A stretch of DNA of 13,530 nt from an uncultured Lachnospiraceae bacterium (lineage in GTDB: Bacteria > Bacillota > Clostridia > Lachnospirales > Lachnospiraceae), in assembly GCA_947628025.1 (NCBI GenBank), contig CANQYH010000057.1, positions 1 to 13,530 of the forward strand, given 5' to 3'. Below are positions 6,865 to 13,530 of the stretch, in pieces (within the stretch, counting starts at the first letter, position 1; every line of letters begins with the position of its first letter). The notes under the pieces are model-generated. The model saw only the letters and a program-made list of their open reading frames with translations. It did no database searches and had not been told where the DNA came from. A program made the translations under genes and the position numbers.

Positions 6865-8157
6865 TTATATCTCTCTGTCGCCGGCTGCCCGGTAACAGTA
6901 AAAAGCCATGATCCCCGTCCCGGCCAGATAGAACCATGTGGTCGGGTTGCTGAACCAGGTGGTAAAAAACGCCAGCGCCATATAAACGGCGATCTGAGCG
7001 TACAGCATATAACTGACCGGATTTTTGAATCGTCCCAGATGGTTGACCAGCCAAAAGGCCGCCGCTCCCAAAAGCACGGAAAACGCGGCCACGCCCAGCA
7101 GTCCGAAATCATAATACGCGTCGTAGAACAGCGTCAGCGTCGTCAGTTCCGTCTTATCAATATAGATCGGGAAATAGACCAGCTCCGGGAAGAAAAATTT
7201 AAGCCCCGTCAGCGTCCAAAGCGGAAACAGCATCCTCAGCCCATAGGTGTGAGCCGGAAGCGCCTCCACGAGACAGTTGAAATTCTCGTAATTGTTGGCG
7301 ACGTAAATATAGGGCTGGGAGATAAAGATCGGCGTCGCCTCGTTCTTCATCTCAAAGATCCCATTTAAGTATTCCACGTCGTGGCTCCTGGCGACGGTCA
7401 GAAGCACATACAGCGGGATGAGCGCCGCGGCCAGGCTGATCACCGTGCTGATCTTCACCCGGCCGGTATACGCGATATACGTAAAGAGGGCCGCCAGCAC
7501 CGCAAAGATCAGCTGGAACCGGGACACGCAAAGGATCGGGACCACCAGGCTCAAAACCGCCAGGAGCGTCACCGTAAAATTCTTCCTGGAACTTTTGGAA
7601 CCGCCCTCCAGGAAATAGAGTACGGCCAGGGAGGGAGTCAGCACGCAGGACACCGTAAAATAATGGATTCCCCGCACATGGAACTCCGAATACGCGTGGG
7701 GCACTCCCTGCATGAACAGGGGCAGATAGCCCAGATAAACCGCCTCGATCAGAAACGCGGTCAGCCACAGGGCCGACAACCCCAAAATGCAGTAGTACAG
7801 CGGGCGAGCGGCAGGTTTTTGCCACGCCTTTCCCGGCCGGCCCAGGACATGCTCGCCCATGGTCCGGTCCAGCGCCTCAAACGTCAGCCAGAACGCCGCC
7901 TGGGCCAGGAAAAAGCAGGCCCAGGTCTCCAGCTGCCAGTCCGTCTGCAGGCGGCTCAGCTGCAGGGCCGCGATCCCCTGTCCGCCGGTCCAGGATACCG
8001 AAAGCAGGCCCCGCAGGTGCAAAAGGTTCCCCGTGCGCCGGTAATCATAAGAATATAAATAGACAGCCGCCAGGATCAGCGTCACTCCGGCCAGTGAATC
8101 CTGGCCGCAGCGCGCAAACAGATAACTGGCTAAATAGCAGATACTATAAACTATCAT
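6865..8157 (-). CDS. O-antigen / oligosaccharide repeat-unit polymerase-like membrane protein
   Basis: This 430-residue polytopic protein has about 10-12 hydrophobic helices, starting near residues 1-16 and 22-37 and ending near 395-422. The middle contains a cluster typical of the oligosaccharide repeat-unit polymerase family (TIGR04370-like, Wzy-type): LIEAVYLGYLPLFMQG (~136-151), VRGIHYFTVS, CVSRFQLIFAVLAAL (~210-224), YIYVANNYENFNCLV (~283-297) and TLFYDAYYDFGLLGV. In known members a large extracellular loop joins lipid-linked sugar units into polymers. Which glycan is assembled here is not visible, and no glycosyltransferase or flippase lies nearby. An AAGGA site (plus-strand TCCTT, 8166-8170) lies 8 bases before the ATG. 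It sits 32 bases after the HPr gene and 21 bases before the aminotransferase. Confidence 0.8.
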   Translation of the reverse strand: MIVYSICYLASYLFARCGQDSLAGVTLILAAVYLYSYDYRRTGNLLHLRGLLSVSWTGGQGIAALQLSRLQTDWQLETWACFFLAQAAFWLTFEALDRTMGEHVLGRPGKAWQKPAARPLYYCILGLSALWLTAFLIEAVYLGYLPLFMQGVPHAYSEFHVRGIHYFTVSCVLTPSLAVLYFLEGGSKSSRKNFTVTLLAVLSLVVPILCVSRFQLIFAVLAALFTYIAYTGRVKISTVISLAAALIPLYVLLTVARSHDVEYLNGIFEMKNEATPIFISQPYIYVANNYENFNCLVEALPAHTYGLRMLFPLWTLTGLKFFFPELVYFPIYIDKTELTTLTLFYDAYYDFGLLGVAAFSVLLGAAAFWLVNHLGRFKNPVSYMLYAQIAVYMALAFFTTWFSNPTTWFYLAGTGIMAFYCYRAAGDREI

Positions 8158-8189
8158 ACGTCCGTTCCTTCGCAGTATTTCAGGATCAT

Positions 8190-8453
8190 TTATTCTCCCA
8201 GTCCCTCGTTGACGATGCGGATCATGGCCTCCAGGGCTTCCTGCTCGTCCTCGCCCTCACATTCAAACTCGATCTCGTCTCCGCATTTTACGCAGGCGCC
8301 CAGGACGCTCAGCACGCTTTTCGCGTTGGCCGTCGTATTTCCGGACGAGAACTGGATCTTCGACTTATATTTAAGGGCCCTGTTGCACAACGCCCCGGCC
8401 GGCCGCAGATGCAGTCCCGTCAGATTCTTGATCACTACTTTTTCTTTTACCAT
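8190..8453 (-). CDS. HPr family phosphocarrier protein, variant with a CxxC motif
   Basis: This 87-residue protein matches HPr in length and in both phosphorylation sites. His15 sits in TGLHLRPAG, where PTS enzyme I would phosphorylate it. Ser46 sits in NAKSVLSVL, where HPr kinase/phosphorylase would act. Leu16 replaces the usual alanine of GLHARPA. Residues 53-58 read ACVKCG, a CxxC that is unusual for HPr. The final third is the normal acidic alpha/beta end. A GGGGAAA site lies 4 bases before the ATG. It lies 36 bases after cdaR and 32 before the polymerase gene. No PTS enzyme is nearby, so it may be the main HPr or a regulatory paralog that couples carbon status to this operon's products. 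I leave the symbol empty for that reason. Confidence 0.9.
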   Translation of the reverse strand: MVKEKVVIKNLTGLHLRPAGALCNRALKYKSKIQFSSGNTTANAKSVLSVLGACVKCGDEIEFECEGEDEQEALEAMIRIVNEGLGE

Positions 8454-8489
8454 AATCTTTCCCCAATCTTTCTTTTCCCGGCAGTCTCT

Positions 8490-9788
8490 TTACTCTTCCG
8501 TCTCTTCGGAGGTCTCCTCCGCCGTCGCACCGGCCTCTGCCGCCAGATCCTCCACATGTACTAAAATCGTCTCCGGACCCATGTAATCAAAACCGTCTTC
8601 CAGATCTATGTGCAGCGGAACCTGATGCGTCCCCCGTTCCAGCTTCGAAACGTCCATAAAGGCCTGCATGGTGCCGACCTGCAGCATATCCAGATCCTCC
8701 GACAGTCCCCGGACGCGGAGCATGACCACATCCGACATGATCACATACTCGTAATCCTCCCGGGCGCCTTCCAGCGTGATCCGGTCCGTCTCATACCGGA
8801 ACTGCCGGGTCTCCAGCGGTTCGATATGCAAAGTCACATGCGCGATCGTTTCACCGCCGCCGGCGATGGAGATGTTATCCGGCAAAAACTCCTCCAGATC
8901 CACGGTCACTTCCACATCCTGGGTCGCGCCGCTGATGTCCAGAACCTCTCCCGAAACCGCCAGCGTCGTCAGATTCGCCAGCGCGGACCGCAGACCCTCT
9001 ACCGATACGCTGCGTATATCGCTGTCAACGCCGGTAAAGCGATAGCCCTCGGCCACGATGCCCGATACCTGGTAATCCACGGCCAGATCCTTGACGCGCA
9101 GCACGGAAACCGTATACTCCACCTGCTTCGAATTCAGCTCCACCTCTTCCGCCAGGTTCAGGCGGTTGCCATTGGCGTCATAGAAATGCACGGCCGCCGT
9201 CCCGGTCTGGTCCGTATCCGCGCCTTCCACGCTGATCTCCACGCCCACCGAACTGATCTGGCCGATCACGGACTCCGCGCCGGTCGCCGTCACTCTGGCC
9301 GGCATCAGCTTCACGTCGCCGATGGCGTATCCGTCGGCCGCCGTCCCGGAAAGTTCATGGATCTCCAGCATAAAGTTCTTCGTCTGGATCGGCTCCGTCT
9401 GGATCCGGACCACCGCCGGGCTCACCGTCACCGACCCGGCCGAAACCAGGGACCTGCCCAGATAGGTCGACAATTCCACCTGCACCGGTATGGAGCCGGT
9501 CACATCGTAAAGCTGGGCCAGATCCGCGTAGGCGTAAAAATCGCTGGCCGTGATCCTGGATTCATCCCTGACGTGGATCTTATAGCTGACCGTCACCGTG
9601 TTCCGGCCCAGGGACTCATAGGTCAGACCACCCTTGGTCAGCACCTCTACATTTGTAAACTCTACAGGAACCGTCACGGTCCTGGTCAGCAGCGGATTCG
9701 ACACGTTCACCATGATCAGCCACGTAAATACGGCCAGGACGACGGATAAAAGTTTCAGCCCCAGGTTATGCGTCAGCTTCTCTTTCAT
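8490..9788 (-). CDS. cdaR: CdaR (YbbR-domain) regulator of diadenylate cyclase
   Basis: This 432-residue protein has a short cytoplasmic start, then one membrane helix (~10-28, LGLKLLSVVLAVFTWLIMV). The rest is an extracellular string of beta-rich repeats. Four YbbR-like units can be placed at about 50-130, 137-228, 232-322 and 328-413; unit borders are approximate. An acidic tail rich in glutamate and threonine ends the protein. CdaR binds CdaA through the membrane and adjusts c-di-AMP synthesis. The start overlaps the end of cdaA by 23 bases, so the two are probably translationally coupled. A GGAAAGG-rich stretch lies about 10 bases before the ATG. HPr follows 36 bases on. Confidence 0.93.
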   Translation of the reverse strand: MKEKLTHNLGLKLLSVVLAVFTWLIMVNVSNPLLTRTVTVPVEFTNVEVLTKGGLTYESLGRNTVTVSYKIHVRDESRITASDFYAYADLAQLYDVTGSIPVQVELSTYLGRSLVSAGSVTVSPAVVRIQTEPIQTKNFMLEIHELSGTAADGYAIGDVKLMPARVTATGAESVIGQISSVGVEISVEGADTDQTGTAAVHFYDANGNRLNLAEEVELNSKQVEYTVSVLRVKDLAVDYQVSGIVAEGYRFTGVDSDIRSVSVEGLRSALANLTTLAVSGEVLDISGATQDVEVTVDLEEFLPDNISIAGGGETIAHVTLHIEPLETRQFRYETDRITLEGAREDYEYVIMSDVVMLRVRGLSEDLDMLQVGTMQAFMDVSKLERGTHQVPLHIDLEDGFDYMGPETILVHVEDLAAEAGATAEETSEETEE

Positions 9789-10644
9789 CTTTCTGCTTTC
9801 CTTTCCATATTTTGAACCGCTTGCTCTGATTCGGATCGCCGGCTTTATTTACCGCCAGGGCCCGGCTCAGCATATCCGGATCCGTGATCCGCGTCAGATG
9901 GCCGTCCTCCGCCAGAGAAATATGCCCGGTCTCTTCCGACACCACGATCGTCAGGCTGTCCGTCACCTCGCTGATCCCCACGGCCGCCCGGTGGCGGGTC
10001 CCCAGATCCTTGCTGATATCGCCGTTGTCCGACAGCGGCAGATAGCAGGTCGCCGCCGCCACGCGGTTGCCGCGGATCACCACCGCTCCGTCGTGGAGCG
10101 GCGTATTATGCTCAAAAATATTGATCAGCAGCTGGCTGGTCACGATCGCGTCGATCTCGATGCCGGTCCGCTCGATCTCTTTTAAGGAACCCTCCCGCTC
10201 GATCACCATGAGCGCGCCGGTCTTGGCTTTGGCCATCTCCGTGGACGCTTTCACCAGCTCGTTGACCGTCTTTTCCGTAAATCGGTTTTCCTGTTCCTTT
10301 CCGCCCTCAAACGGCAGAAGTCCGGTCAGGAGGTTGCGGCTGCCCAGCTGCTCCAGGGCGCGGCGCAGTTCCGGCTGGAAAATGATGACCAGGGCCGTCA
10401 CCGCCACGAACGTTACATTTTCCATGATCCAAAGGATCGTGTCCAGATGCAGCGCCCACGCGAACAGCGCAAAAACCAGGATCACCACCAGGCCCCGCAG
10501 AAGCGTCCAGGCCCGCGTGTTCTTGATCCAGACCAGGATTTCATAGATCAGGAAAGCGATGATCGCAATCTCCAGTAAATTCGTTTTCGTAATCTGCGGC
10601 AAGAATGAAAGCCACTCATAAAGCGTATCTATGATCTGGGTCAC
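9766..10644 (-). CDS. cdaA: CdaA diadenylate cyclase
   Basis: This enzyme joins two ATP into cyclic di-AMP, which controls potassium and osmolyte transport and cell-wall balance in Firmicutes. Its 292 residues show three membrane helices (~22-39, 47-66, 70-88), then the conserved FQPELRRALEQLG (~89-101) and the DAC (DisA_N) domain to ~265. Key motifs are DGA at 185-187 (LHDGAVVIRG) and RHR at 217-219 (LGTRHRAAVG), both needed for catalysis, so the enzyme should be active. The start is a GTG at 10644 preceded by GAGGAGGG with 7 bases between; no ATG fits better. The end overlaps cdaR by 23 bases. The upstream neighbour ends 27 bases before. Confidence 0.96.
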   Translation of the reverse strand: MTQIIDTLYEWLSFLPQITKTNLLEIAIIAFLIYEILVWIKNTRAWTLLRGLVVILVFALFAWALHLDTILWIMENVTFVAVTALVIIFQPELRRALEQLGSRNLLTGLLPFEGGKEQENRFTEKTVNELVKASTEMAKAKTGALMVIEREGSLKEIERTGIEIDAIVTSQLLINIFEHNTPLHDGAVVIRGNRVAAATCYLPLSDNGDISKDLGTRHRAAVGISEVTDSLTIVVSEETGHISLAEDGHLTRITDPDMLSRALAVNKAGDPNQSKRFKIWKGKQKDEREADA

Positions 10645-10671
10645 GCTCTCGCCCTCCTCTCCTACAAACCG

Positions 10672-11628
10672 TTACCGCTGCGCGTGTTCCGCCGGACGGC
10701 CGCCTTTCCTGCCGATGCGCTGTACTTTCACATCCGGCGCGGACACCGCGATCTTCGGCACCGCCTTTACATAATAATAATACTCGTCGTCCTCAAACTG
10801 CACGTATTCCGTCCTGGAGTAGTCCACCGCGAACACCATGAAATGATAGACCGCGGCAACCGCAAGGGAGATAAGCAGCCCCAGAAGCAGCTCTCCTATG
10901 GGAACGGACACGTCGAAAAGAAAATCTCCCAAAAACACGCATCCCAGCTGAGTCAGGGTCCCCAGGACGATAGCGATCGCCCAGGCATAGCTGACGGACA
11001 GCCTGCGGATCAGGTACACGACCAGGATGCCCATGGCGCAGGTCGCCATCATGACCGCCATCAGGCGGTTGGACAGCAGACTCTTCACGATCTGCAGGTA
11101 CCGCTGCACCAGTTCCACGGAACCGTCGCCCGCCATCAGGCCGGCGTTTTGCTTCATATACTGCAGCATATAAAACAGCGCCGTACCGCAGCACACCGGC
11201 ACGATGGACGCCAGGCCGCCGGAAAGTCCCAGAAGCAGCGGAAGCACGTACGGGATCTTAAAATGGAACAGGATCGGCGTCAGCAAAAGCAGGTAACTGT
11301 CCTCCGGCTGAAAGCCGTAATAGAGGATCAGTATGAGCAGCAGGAACACCAGCATCACCACCGTCATCTCCAGGGACGCGCTGCTTAGATGGGCCAATAC
11401 CACCAGTCCCGCCAGAAACGCCATGACCCCGTAAGGCAAAAGACAGCAGACCAAAGCCAGCGCCAGTTCCACCGCCACGTTATTTAAGCGGGCCATATAG
11501 CCCAGGTTCCCGTTGATCAGGTGGAACGTCAGAAACCCCAGCGCGAAGCGGATCACGGGCGTAATAAAAGCGTCGTATTTAGCATAAAAGCTTCTCAGTT
11601 TTTCGCGAAAGACAAACAACTGCGTCAC
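10672..11628 (-). CDS. Multi-pass membrane protein of unknown function, tyrosine-rich cytoplasmic tail
   Basis: This 318-residue protein has about eight hydrophobic helices (approx. 21-39, 51-76, 86-105, 110-122, 127-156, 187-207, 213-237, 243-267). The last ~50 residues form a soluble tail. That tail contains FEDDEYYYYVKAVPKI (~278-293), an acidic patch followed by four tyrosines, then a basic end (RIGRKGGRP). I do not recognise a named family; a loop rich in glycine and cysteine (~134-150) is also notable. The start is a GTG whose last two bases form part of the TGA of the previous gene (GTGA, 4-base overlap). AAGGAGGG lies about 9 bases upstream. It lies 27 bases before cdaA, so it may be a partner or be controlled with c-di-AMP synthesis. 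Confidence 0.8.
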   Translation of the reverse strand: MTQLFVFREKLRSFYAKYDAFITPVIRFALGFLTFHLINGNLGYMARLNNVAVELALALVCCLLPYGVMAFLAGLVVLAHLSSASLEMTVVMLVFLLLILILYYGFQPEDSYLLLLTPILFHFKIPYVLPLLLGLSGGLASIVPVCCGTALFYMLQYMKQNAGLMAGDGSVELVQRYLQIVKSLLSNRLMAVMMATCAMGILVVYLIRRLSVSYAWAIAIVLGTLTQLGCVFLGDFLFDVSVPIGELLLGLLISLAVAAVYHFMVFAVDYSRTEYVQFEDDEYYYYVKAVPKIAVSAPDVKVQRIGRKGGRPAEHAQR

Positions 11629-12053
11629 GGTCTTTTTCCCTCCTTGCTCAGTTCCTGCACCCTCTGCTGGAACTCATAGCGCTTTTCAAGACGTCTGAGC
11701 CGCGCCAAATAGATCCTCAGCCCTCTGGCGCTGTGAGAATACTGCCGGTAGCTCACGATCAGCGTCAGGATCATATATACCGCCAGGCCGATCAGGTATC
11801 CCGCCGCATATTCCGTGATATACGACTCCAGCTCGGCCAGATTCAGGATCGCCAGGAAATCCTCGGACCGGCAGACGACCGACAGCGCGACCACCATCAG
11901 CCAGCACAGGGTATAGCCTATAAAAGAACGCAGCAGGCTGCGGCTGATATAATCGCTGCGGAAATAATTTCTGGCCGTTTTCAGCCGTCTTCCCTCTCTT
12001 TGCTCGAACAATGCGATGCTGGTCATCAGCTTCAGCTTGTCCTCATTGATCAC
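11625..12053 (-). CDS. Small two-pass membrane protein with C-terminal coiled coil, unknown function
   Basis: This first gene of the operon encodes 142 residues. There is a basic amphipathic N-terminus, a membrane helix at ~43-61 (SFIGYTLCWLMVVALSVV), a short acidic loop with LNLAELESYI, a second helix at ~83-102 (AAGYLIGLAVYMILTLIV), and a charged C-terminal helix rich in R, E and Q (~104-140). That helix could form a coiled coil (RLRRLEKRYEFQQRVQEL). Both ends should face the cytoplasm. The start is a GTG, with GAGGTG (CACCT at 12061-12065) 7 bases upstream. The TGA overlaps the GTG start of the next gene, which suggests translational coupling and a joint function. I recognise no family. 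Confidence 0.8.
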   Translation of the reverse strand: MINEDKLKLMTSIALFEQREGRRLKTARNYFRSDYISRSLLRSFIGYTLCWLMVVALSVVCRSEDFLAILNLAELESYITEYAAGYLIGLAVYMILTLIVSYRQYSHSARGLRIYLARLRRLEKRYEFQQRVQELSKEGKRP

Positions 12054-12092
12054 AGGCCGTCACCTCGTTTTCTCATCATAATAAATCACTTT

Positions 12093-12121
12093 AGTATAAC
12101 ACATAATCTTCCACTTTGCGA
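12093..12121 (-). promoter_or_regulatory. Predicted promoter of the cdaA operon (extended -10)
   Basis: On the minus strand TGTTATACT gives an extended -10 (TG-N-TATACT, hexamer at 12093-12098), 40 bases before the GTG at 12053. The hexamer at 17-base spacing, TCGCAA (12116-12121), is a weak -35. An A-rich tract upstream (CAAAAAAAGAAAA around 12143-12155) could act as an UP element. No other promoter in the operon is as clear. Confidence 0.55.
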
Positions 12122-12190
12122 TAGTCTACATGAATTTTTCACAACATTTTCTTTTTTTGAAAGAAATATGTAATTGATTTTTGCGAAAGG

Positions 12191-12218
12191 AAAAGGACAG
12201 GCCTCAGCCCATCCTTTT
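12191..12218 (-). terminator. Intrinsic terminator overlapping the 3' end of the 12204-12674 gene
   Basis: On the minus strand AAAAGGATGGGC, loop TGAG and GCCTGTCCTTTT form a 12-pair stem that includes two G-U pairs, and the TGA stop lies in the loop region. The transcript continues CCUUU. On the plus strand the same places are two C-A mismatches, so the stem is weaker there; this asymmetry favours use on the minus strand. The trailing U-run is modest. Confidence 0.6.
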
Positions 12219-12674
12219 TCTCTTCGGTACTTTTTGGGTTTTTTCGACCGGGATCACGCCCACCCGGATAAACACCGGATACAGATAACTGGCCCCGAAC
12301 GTGCCCAATTTTTTCGGTCCCGATATGGGGTCCCCGCTTTTCAGCAGCTTCATCGCCATGCCGAACGCCAGATCCACCGTGGAACGGGTGATGGATTTGT
12401 CTTTCCGGCTCACGAACATCTCGTAGCCGCGGATCGCGTAGGTAAACTGCAAGTTCTTTGTCGTCGTGAACGGACAGTCCTGGAACAGGATCAGCACATT
12501 CCACAGAAGCGTCTCGCTCTTCGTCTCCTCAGGACTTTCCCCGGACAGTTCTCTTTGGATCGCCTCCCGCAGGCACTTCATCGCCTGTTCCCTGCGCTCA
12601 TCCAGGAGCCGTTCCCGTTCCAAAAGCCCGTTCTTCTCCGCCTGTTCGCCGCAGCCGGACATGCGCTCGCCCAT
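12204..12674 (-). CDS. Conserved-looking 156-residue protein of unknown function
   Basis: I chose the ATG at 12674, since AAAGGAGG lies immediately upstream at good spacing; an in-frame start at 12755 would begin before the predicted promoter and lacks such a site. The first ~55 residues are charged and helical (RERLLDERREQAMKCLREAIQ). The central part reads LLWNVLILFQDCPFTTTKNLQFTYAIRG (split across 80-108), then EMFVSRKDKSITRSTVDLA (~110-128). The C-terminus has GPKKLGTFGASYLYPVFI, then a basic end, KVPKRKRMG. The SITRSTV and GPKKLGTFGASYLYP blocks look like a conserved core, and the basic tail would suit nucleic acid contact, but I cannot assign a function. It has its own promoter and terminator, so it is probably monocistronic. 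Confidence 0.78.
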   Translation of the reverse strand: MGERMSGCGEQAEKNGLLERERLLDERREQAMKCLREAIQRELSGESPEETKSETLLWNVLILFQDCPFTTTKNLQFTYAIRGYEMFVSRKDKSITRSTVDLAFGMAMKLLKSGDPISGPKKLGTFGASYLYPVFIRVGVIPVEKTQKVPKRKRMG

Positions 12675-12709
12675 AGACTTTCCTCCTTTGTATAAACCGC
12701 CGTAGCTGC

Positions 12710-12723
12710 TCCCAAAATTGGGA
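12710..12723. repeat. Short inverted repeat just after the predicted transcription start
   Basis: TCCCAA, two bases AA, then TTGGGA form a 6+6 inverted repeat. It begins about four bases after the expected start of the transcript (near 12727, minus strand). It could be an operator-like site or a 5' hairpin that shields the leader. There is no direct evidence for either. Confidence 0.4.
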
Positions 12724-12733
12724 CCATGATAAC

Positions 12734-12762
12734 AGTATACGCAGGAAAACGGCAAAAATCAA
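12734..12762 (-). promoter_or_regulatory. Strong sigma-A-like promoter for the 12204-12674 gene
   Basis: On the minus strand TTGATT (12757-12762) and TATACT (12734-12739) are separated by exactly 17 bases. This lies 60 bases before the ATG at 12674 and only a few bases after the purB stop. The gene should therefore be transcribed on its own as well as by any read-through from purB. Confidence 0.7.
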
Positions 12763-12767
12763 TGGAT

Positions 12768-13530
12768 TTAAACGTGAATCTCCGCTTTCATGCCCAGCGC
12801 GTCCCGGTTGGCCTCCAGGATCGGATCCATGACCTCCGTCAAAAACTCTACGACCTGCTGCGGCGCGCGGCCCACGTACAGGGACGGATCCAGCGTCTTT
12901 TTCAGATCGTCCATCGACAGGCCGAACACCGGATCGGCGGCGATCAGTTCCAGCAGATTATTGTCCAGGCCCAGCTCCTTTACATGGCGGCCGGCCTCCA
13001 TCGAAAGCCGGCGGATCCGCTCGTGCAGCTCCTGGCGGTCGCCTCCGGCTTTCACCGCGTCCATCAGGATATTCTCCGTCGCCATAAAGGGAAGCTCCGC
13101 CATAAAATGCTTTTCGATGACCTTCGGGTACACCACCAGGCCGTCCACCACGTTCAGGTACAGATCCAGAATGCCGTCCACCGCCAGGAACCCCTCGGGG
13201 ATGCTCAGGCGCTTATTGGCGGAATCGTCCAGCGTCCGCTCGAACCACTGGGTCGACGCCACCAGCATCGGATTGATCACGTCGCTCATCACATAGTCCG
13301 ACAGGGACGCGATCCGCTCGCTGCGCATGGGGTTGCGCTTGTACGCCATGGCCGAGGAACCGATCTGGTTCTTCTCAAAGGGCTCCTCCACCTCTTTTAA
13401 GTGCTGCAGGAGCCGGATATCGTTGGAAAATTTGTGGGCGCTCTGGGCGATGCCGGCCAGGACGCTGACAACGCGGGTATCTACCTTGCGGGAATAGGTC
13501 TGGCCCGACACCGGGTAACACTCCGCAAAG
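12768..13530 (-). CDS. purB: Adenylosuccinate lyase PurB, C-terminal part (partial)
   Basis: PurB releases fumarate from adenylosuccinate and from SAICAR in purine synthesis. The frame enters from the window's right edge with FAECYPVSGQTYSRKVD and runs 253 residues to a TAA at 12768. The fumarase/aspartase superfamily signature GSSAMAYKRNP (13329-13361) carries the catalytic serine loop, preceded by DIRLLQHLKEVEEPFEKNQI. An alanine stands where many relatives have proline (SSAMP). The C-terminal helical domain reads on through GRAPQQVVEFLTEVMDPIL to the end. A full protein is about 475 residues, so roughly the first half is missing. No clear terminator follows; the next promoter begins within a few bases. 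Confidence 0.95.
   Translation of the reverse strand, partial: FAECYPVSGQTYSRKVDTRVVSVLAGIAQSAHKFSNDIRLLQHLKEVEEPFEKNQIGSSAMAYKRNPMRSERIASLSDYVMSDVINPMLVASTQWFERTLDDSANKRLSIPEGFLAVDGILDLYLNVVDGLVVYPKVIEKHFMAELPFMATENILMDAVKAGGDRQELHERIRRLSMEAGRHVKELGLDNNLLELIAADPVFGLSMDDLKKTLDPSLYVGRAPQQVVEFLTEVMDPILEANRDALGMKAEIHV

Noticed and set aside
8610..9749. Plus-strand open frame of 379 codons opposite cdaR
   Set aside because: A shadow of cdaR: His/Arg/Gln-rich, no domain, no ribosome binding site. The minus frame has clear YbbR repeats.
12130..12165. AT-rich hairpin TTTCTTT/AAAGAAA in the spacer as a second terminator
   Set aside because: The stem is almost only A-T and the following bases give no T-run. 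It more likely reflects the A-tract upstream of the operon promoter.
12675..12755. Longer N-terminus (27 extra residues) of the 12204-12674 gene
   Set aside because: The extension would start upstream of the predicted transcription start and lacks a ribosome binding site, while the ATG at 12674 has AAAGGAGG.

Overview
The window looks like a chromosomal core segment of a GC-rich, spore-forming, low-oxygen Firmicute, most likely a Lachnospiraceae member (Clostridia). The grounds are the gene set (a DUF5717 giant protein divergent from a DUF4364 winged-helix protein, a CdaA-CdaR pair, an HPr-like protein and a YtvI-type sporulation membrane protein), AGGAGG-type ribosome binding sites, sigma-A-like promoters, and dense GC-rich genes separated by short AT-rich gaps. 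I see no mobile element, CRISPR array, tRNA or rRNA.

Left part (1-3444): a large DUF5717-type gene leaves the window on the minus strand. It is divergent from a plus-strand pair, a DUF4364 winged-helix protein and a short, very basic single-pass membrane protein. The two directions share a 117-base spacer with overlapping promoter elements. A 380-base gene-free stretch (3065-3444) rich in small hairpins follows, between convergent genes.

Centre (3445-12053): nine minus-strand genes packed with gaps of 36 bases or less, or overlaps, look like one operon read from a promoter near 12093-12121. In transcription order they are: a small two-pass membrane protein; a multi-pass membrane protein with a tyrosine-rich tail; CdaA diadenylate cyclase; CdaR regulator with YbbR domains; an HPr-like phosphocarrier with a CxxC; an oligosaccharide (O-antigen-like) repeat-unit polymerase; a class I/II aminotransferase; a HisC-type aminotransferase; and a YtvI/AI-2E-type membrane protein. 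The core makes and controls cyclic di-AMP, the osmotic and cell-wall second messenger. The two unknown membrane proteins and the HPr variant are the most interesting parts, because CdaA is more often seen next to CdaR and GlmM, and no glmM is visible here.

Right part (12054-13530): a promoter-bearing spacer, a conserved-looking 156-residue protein of unknown function with its own strong promoter and a terminator overlapping its 3' end, then the C-terminal half of PurB (adenylosuccinate lyase), which enters from beyond the window.

Nothing here is clearly a new defence or mobile system. The best candidate for undescribed biology is the composition of the c-di-AMP operon.
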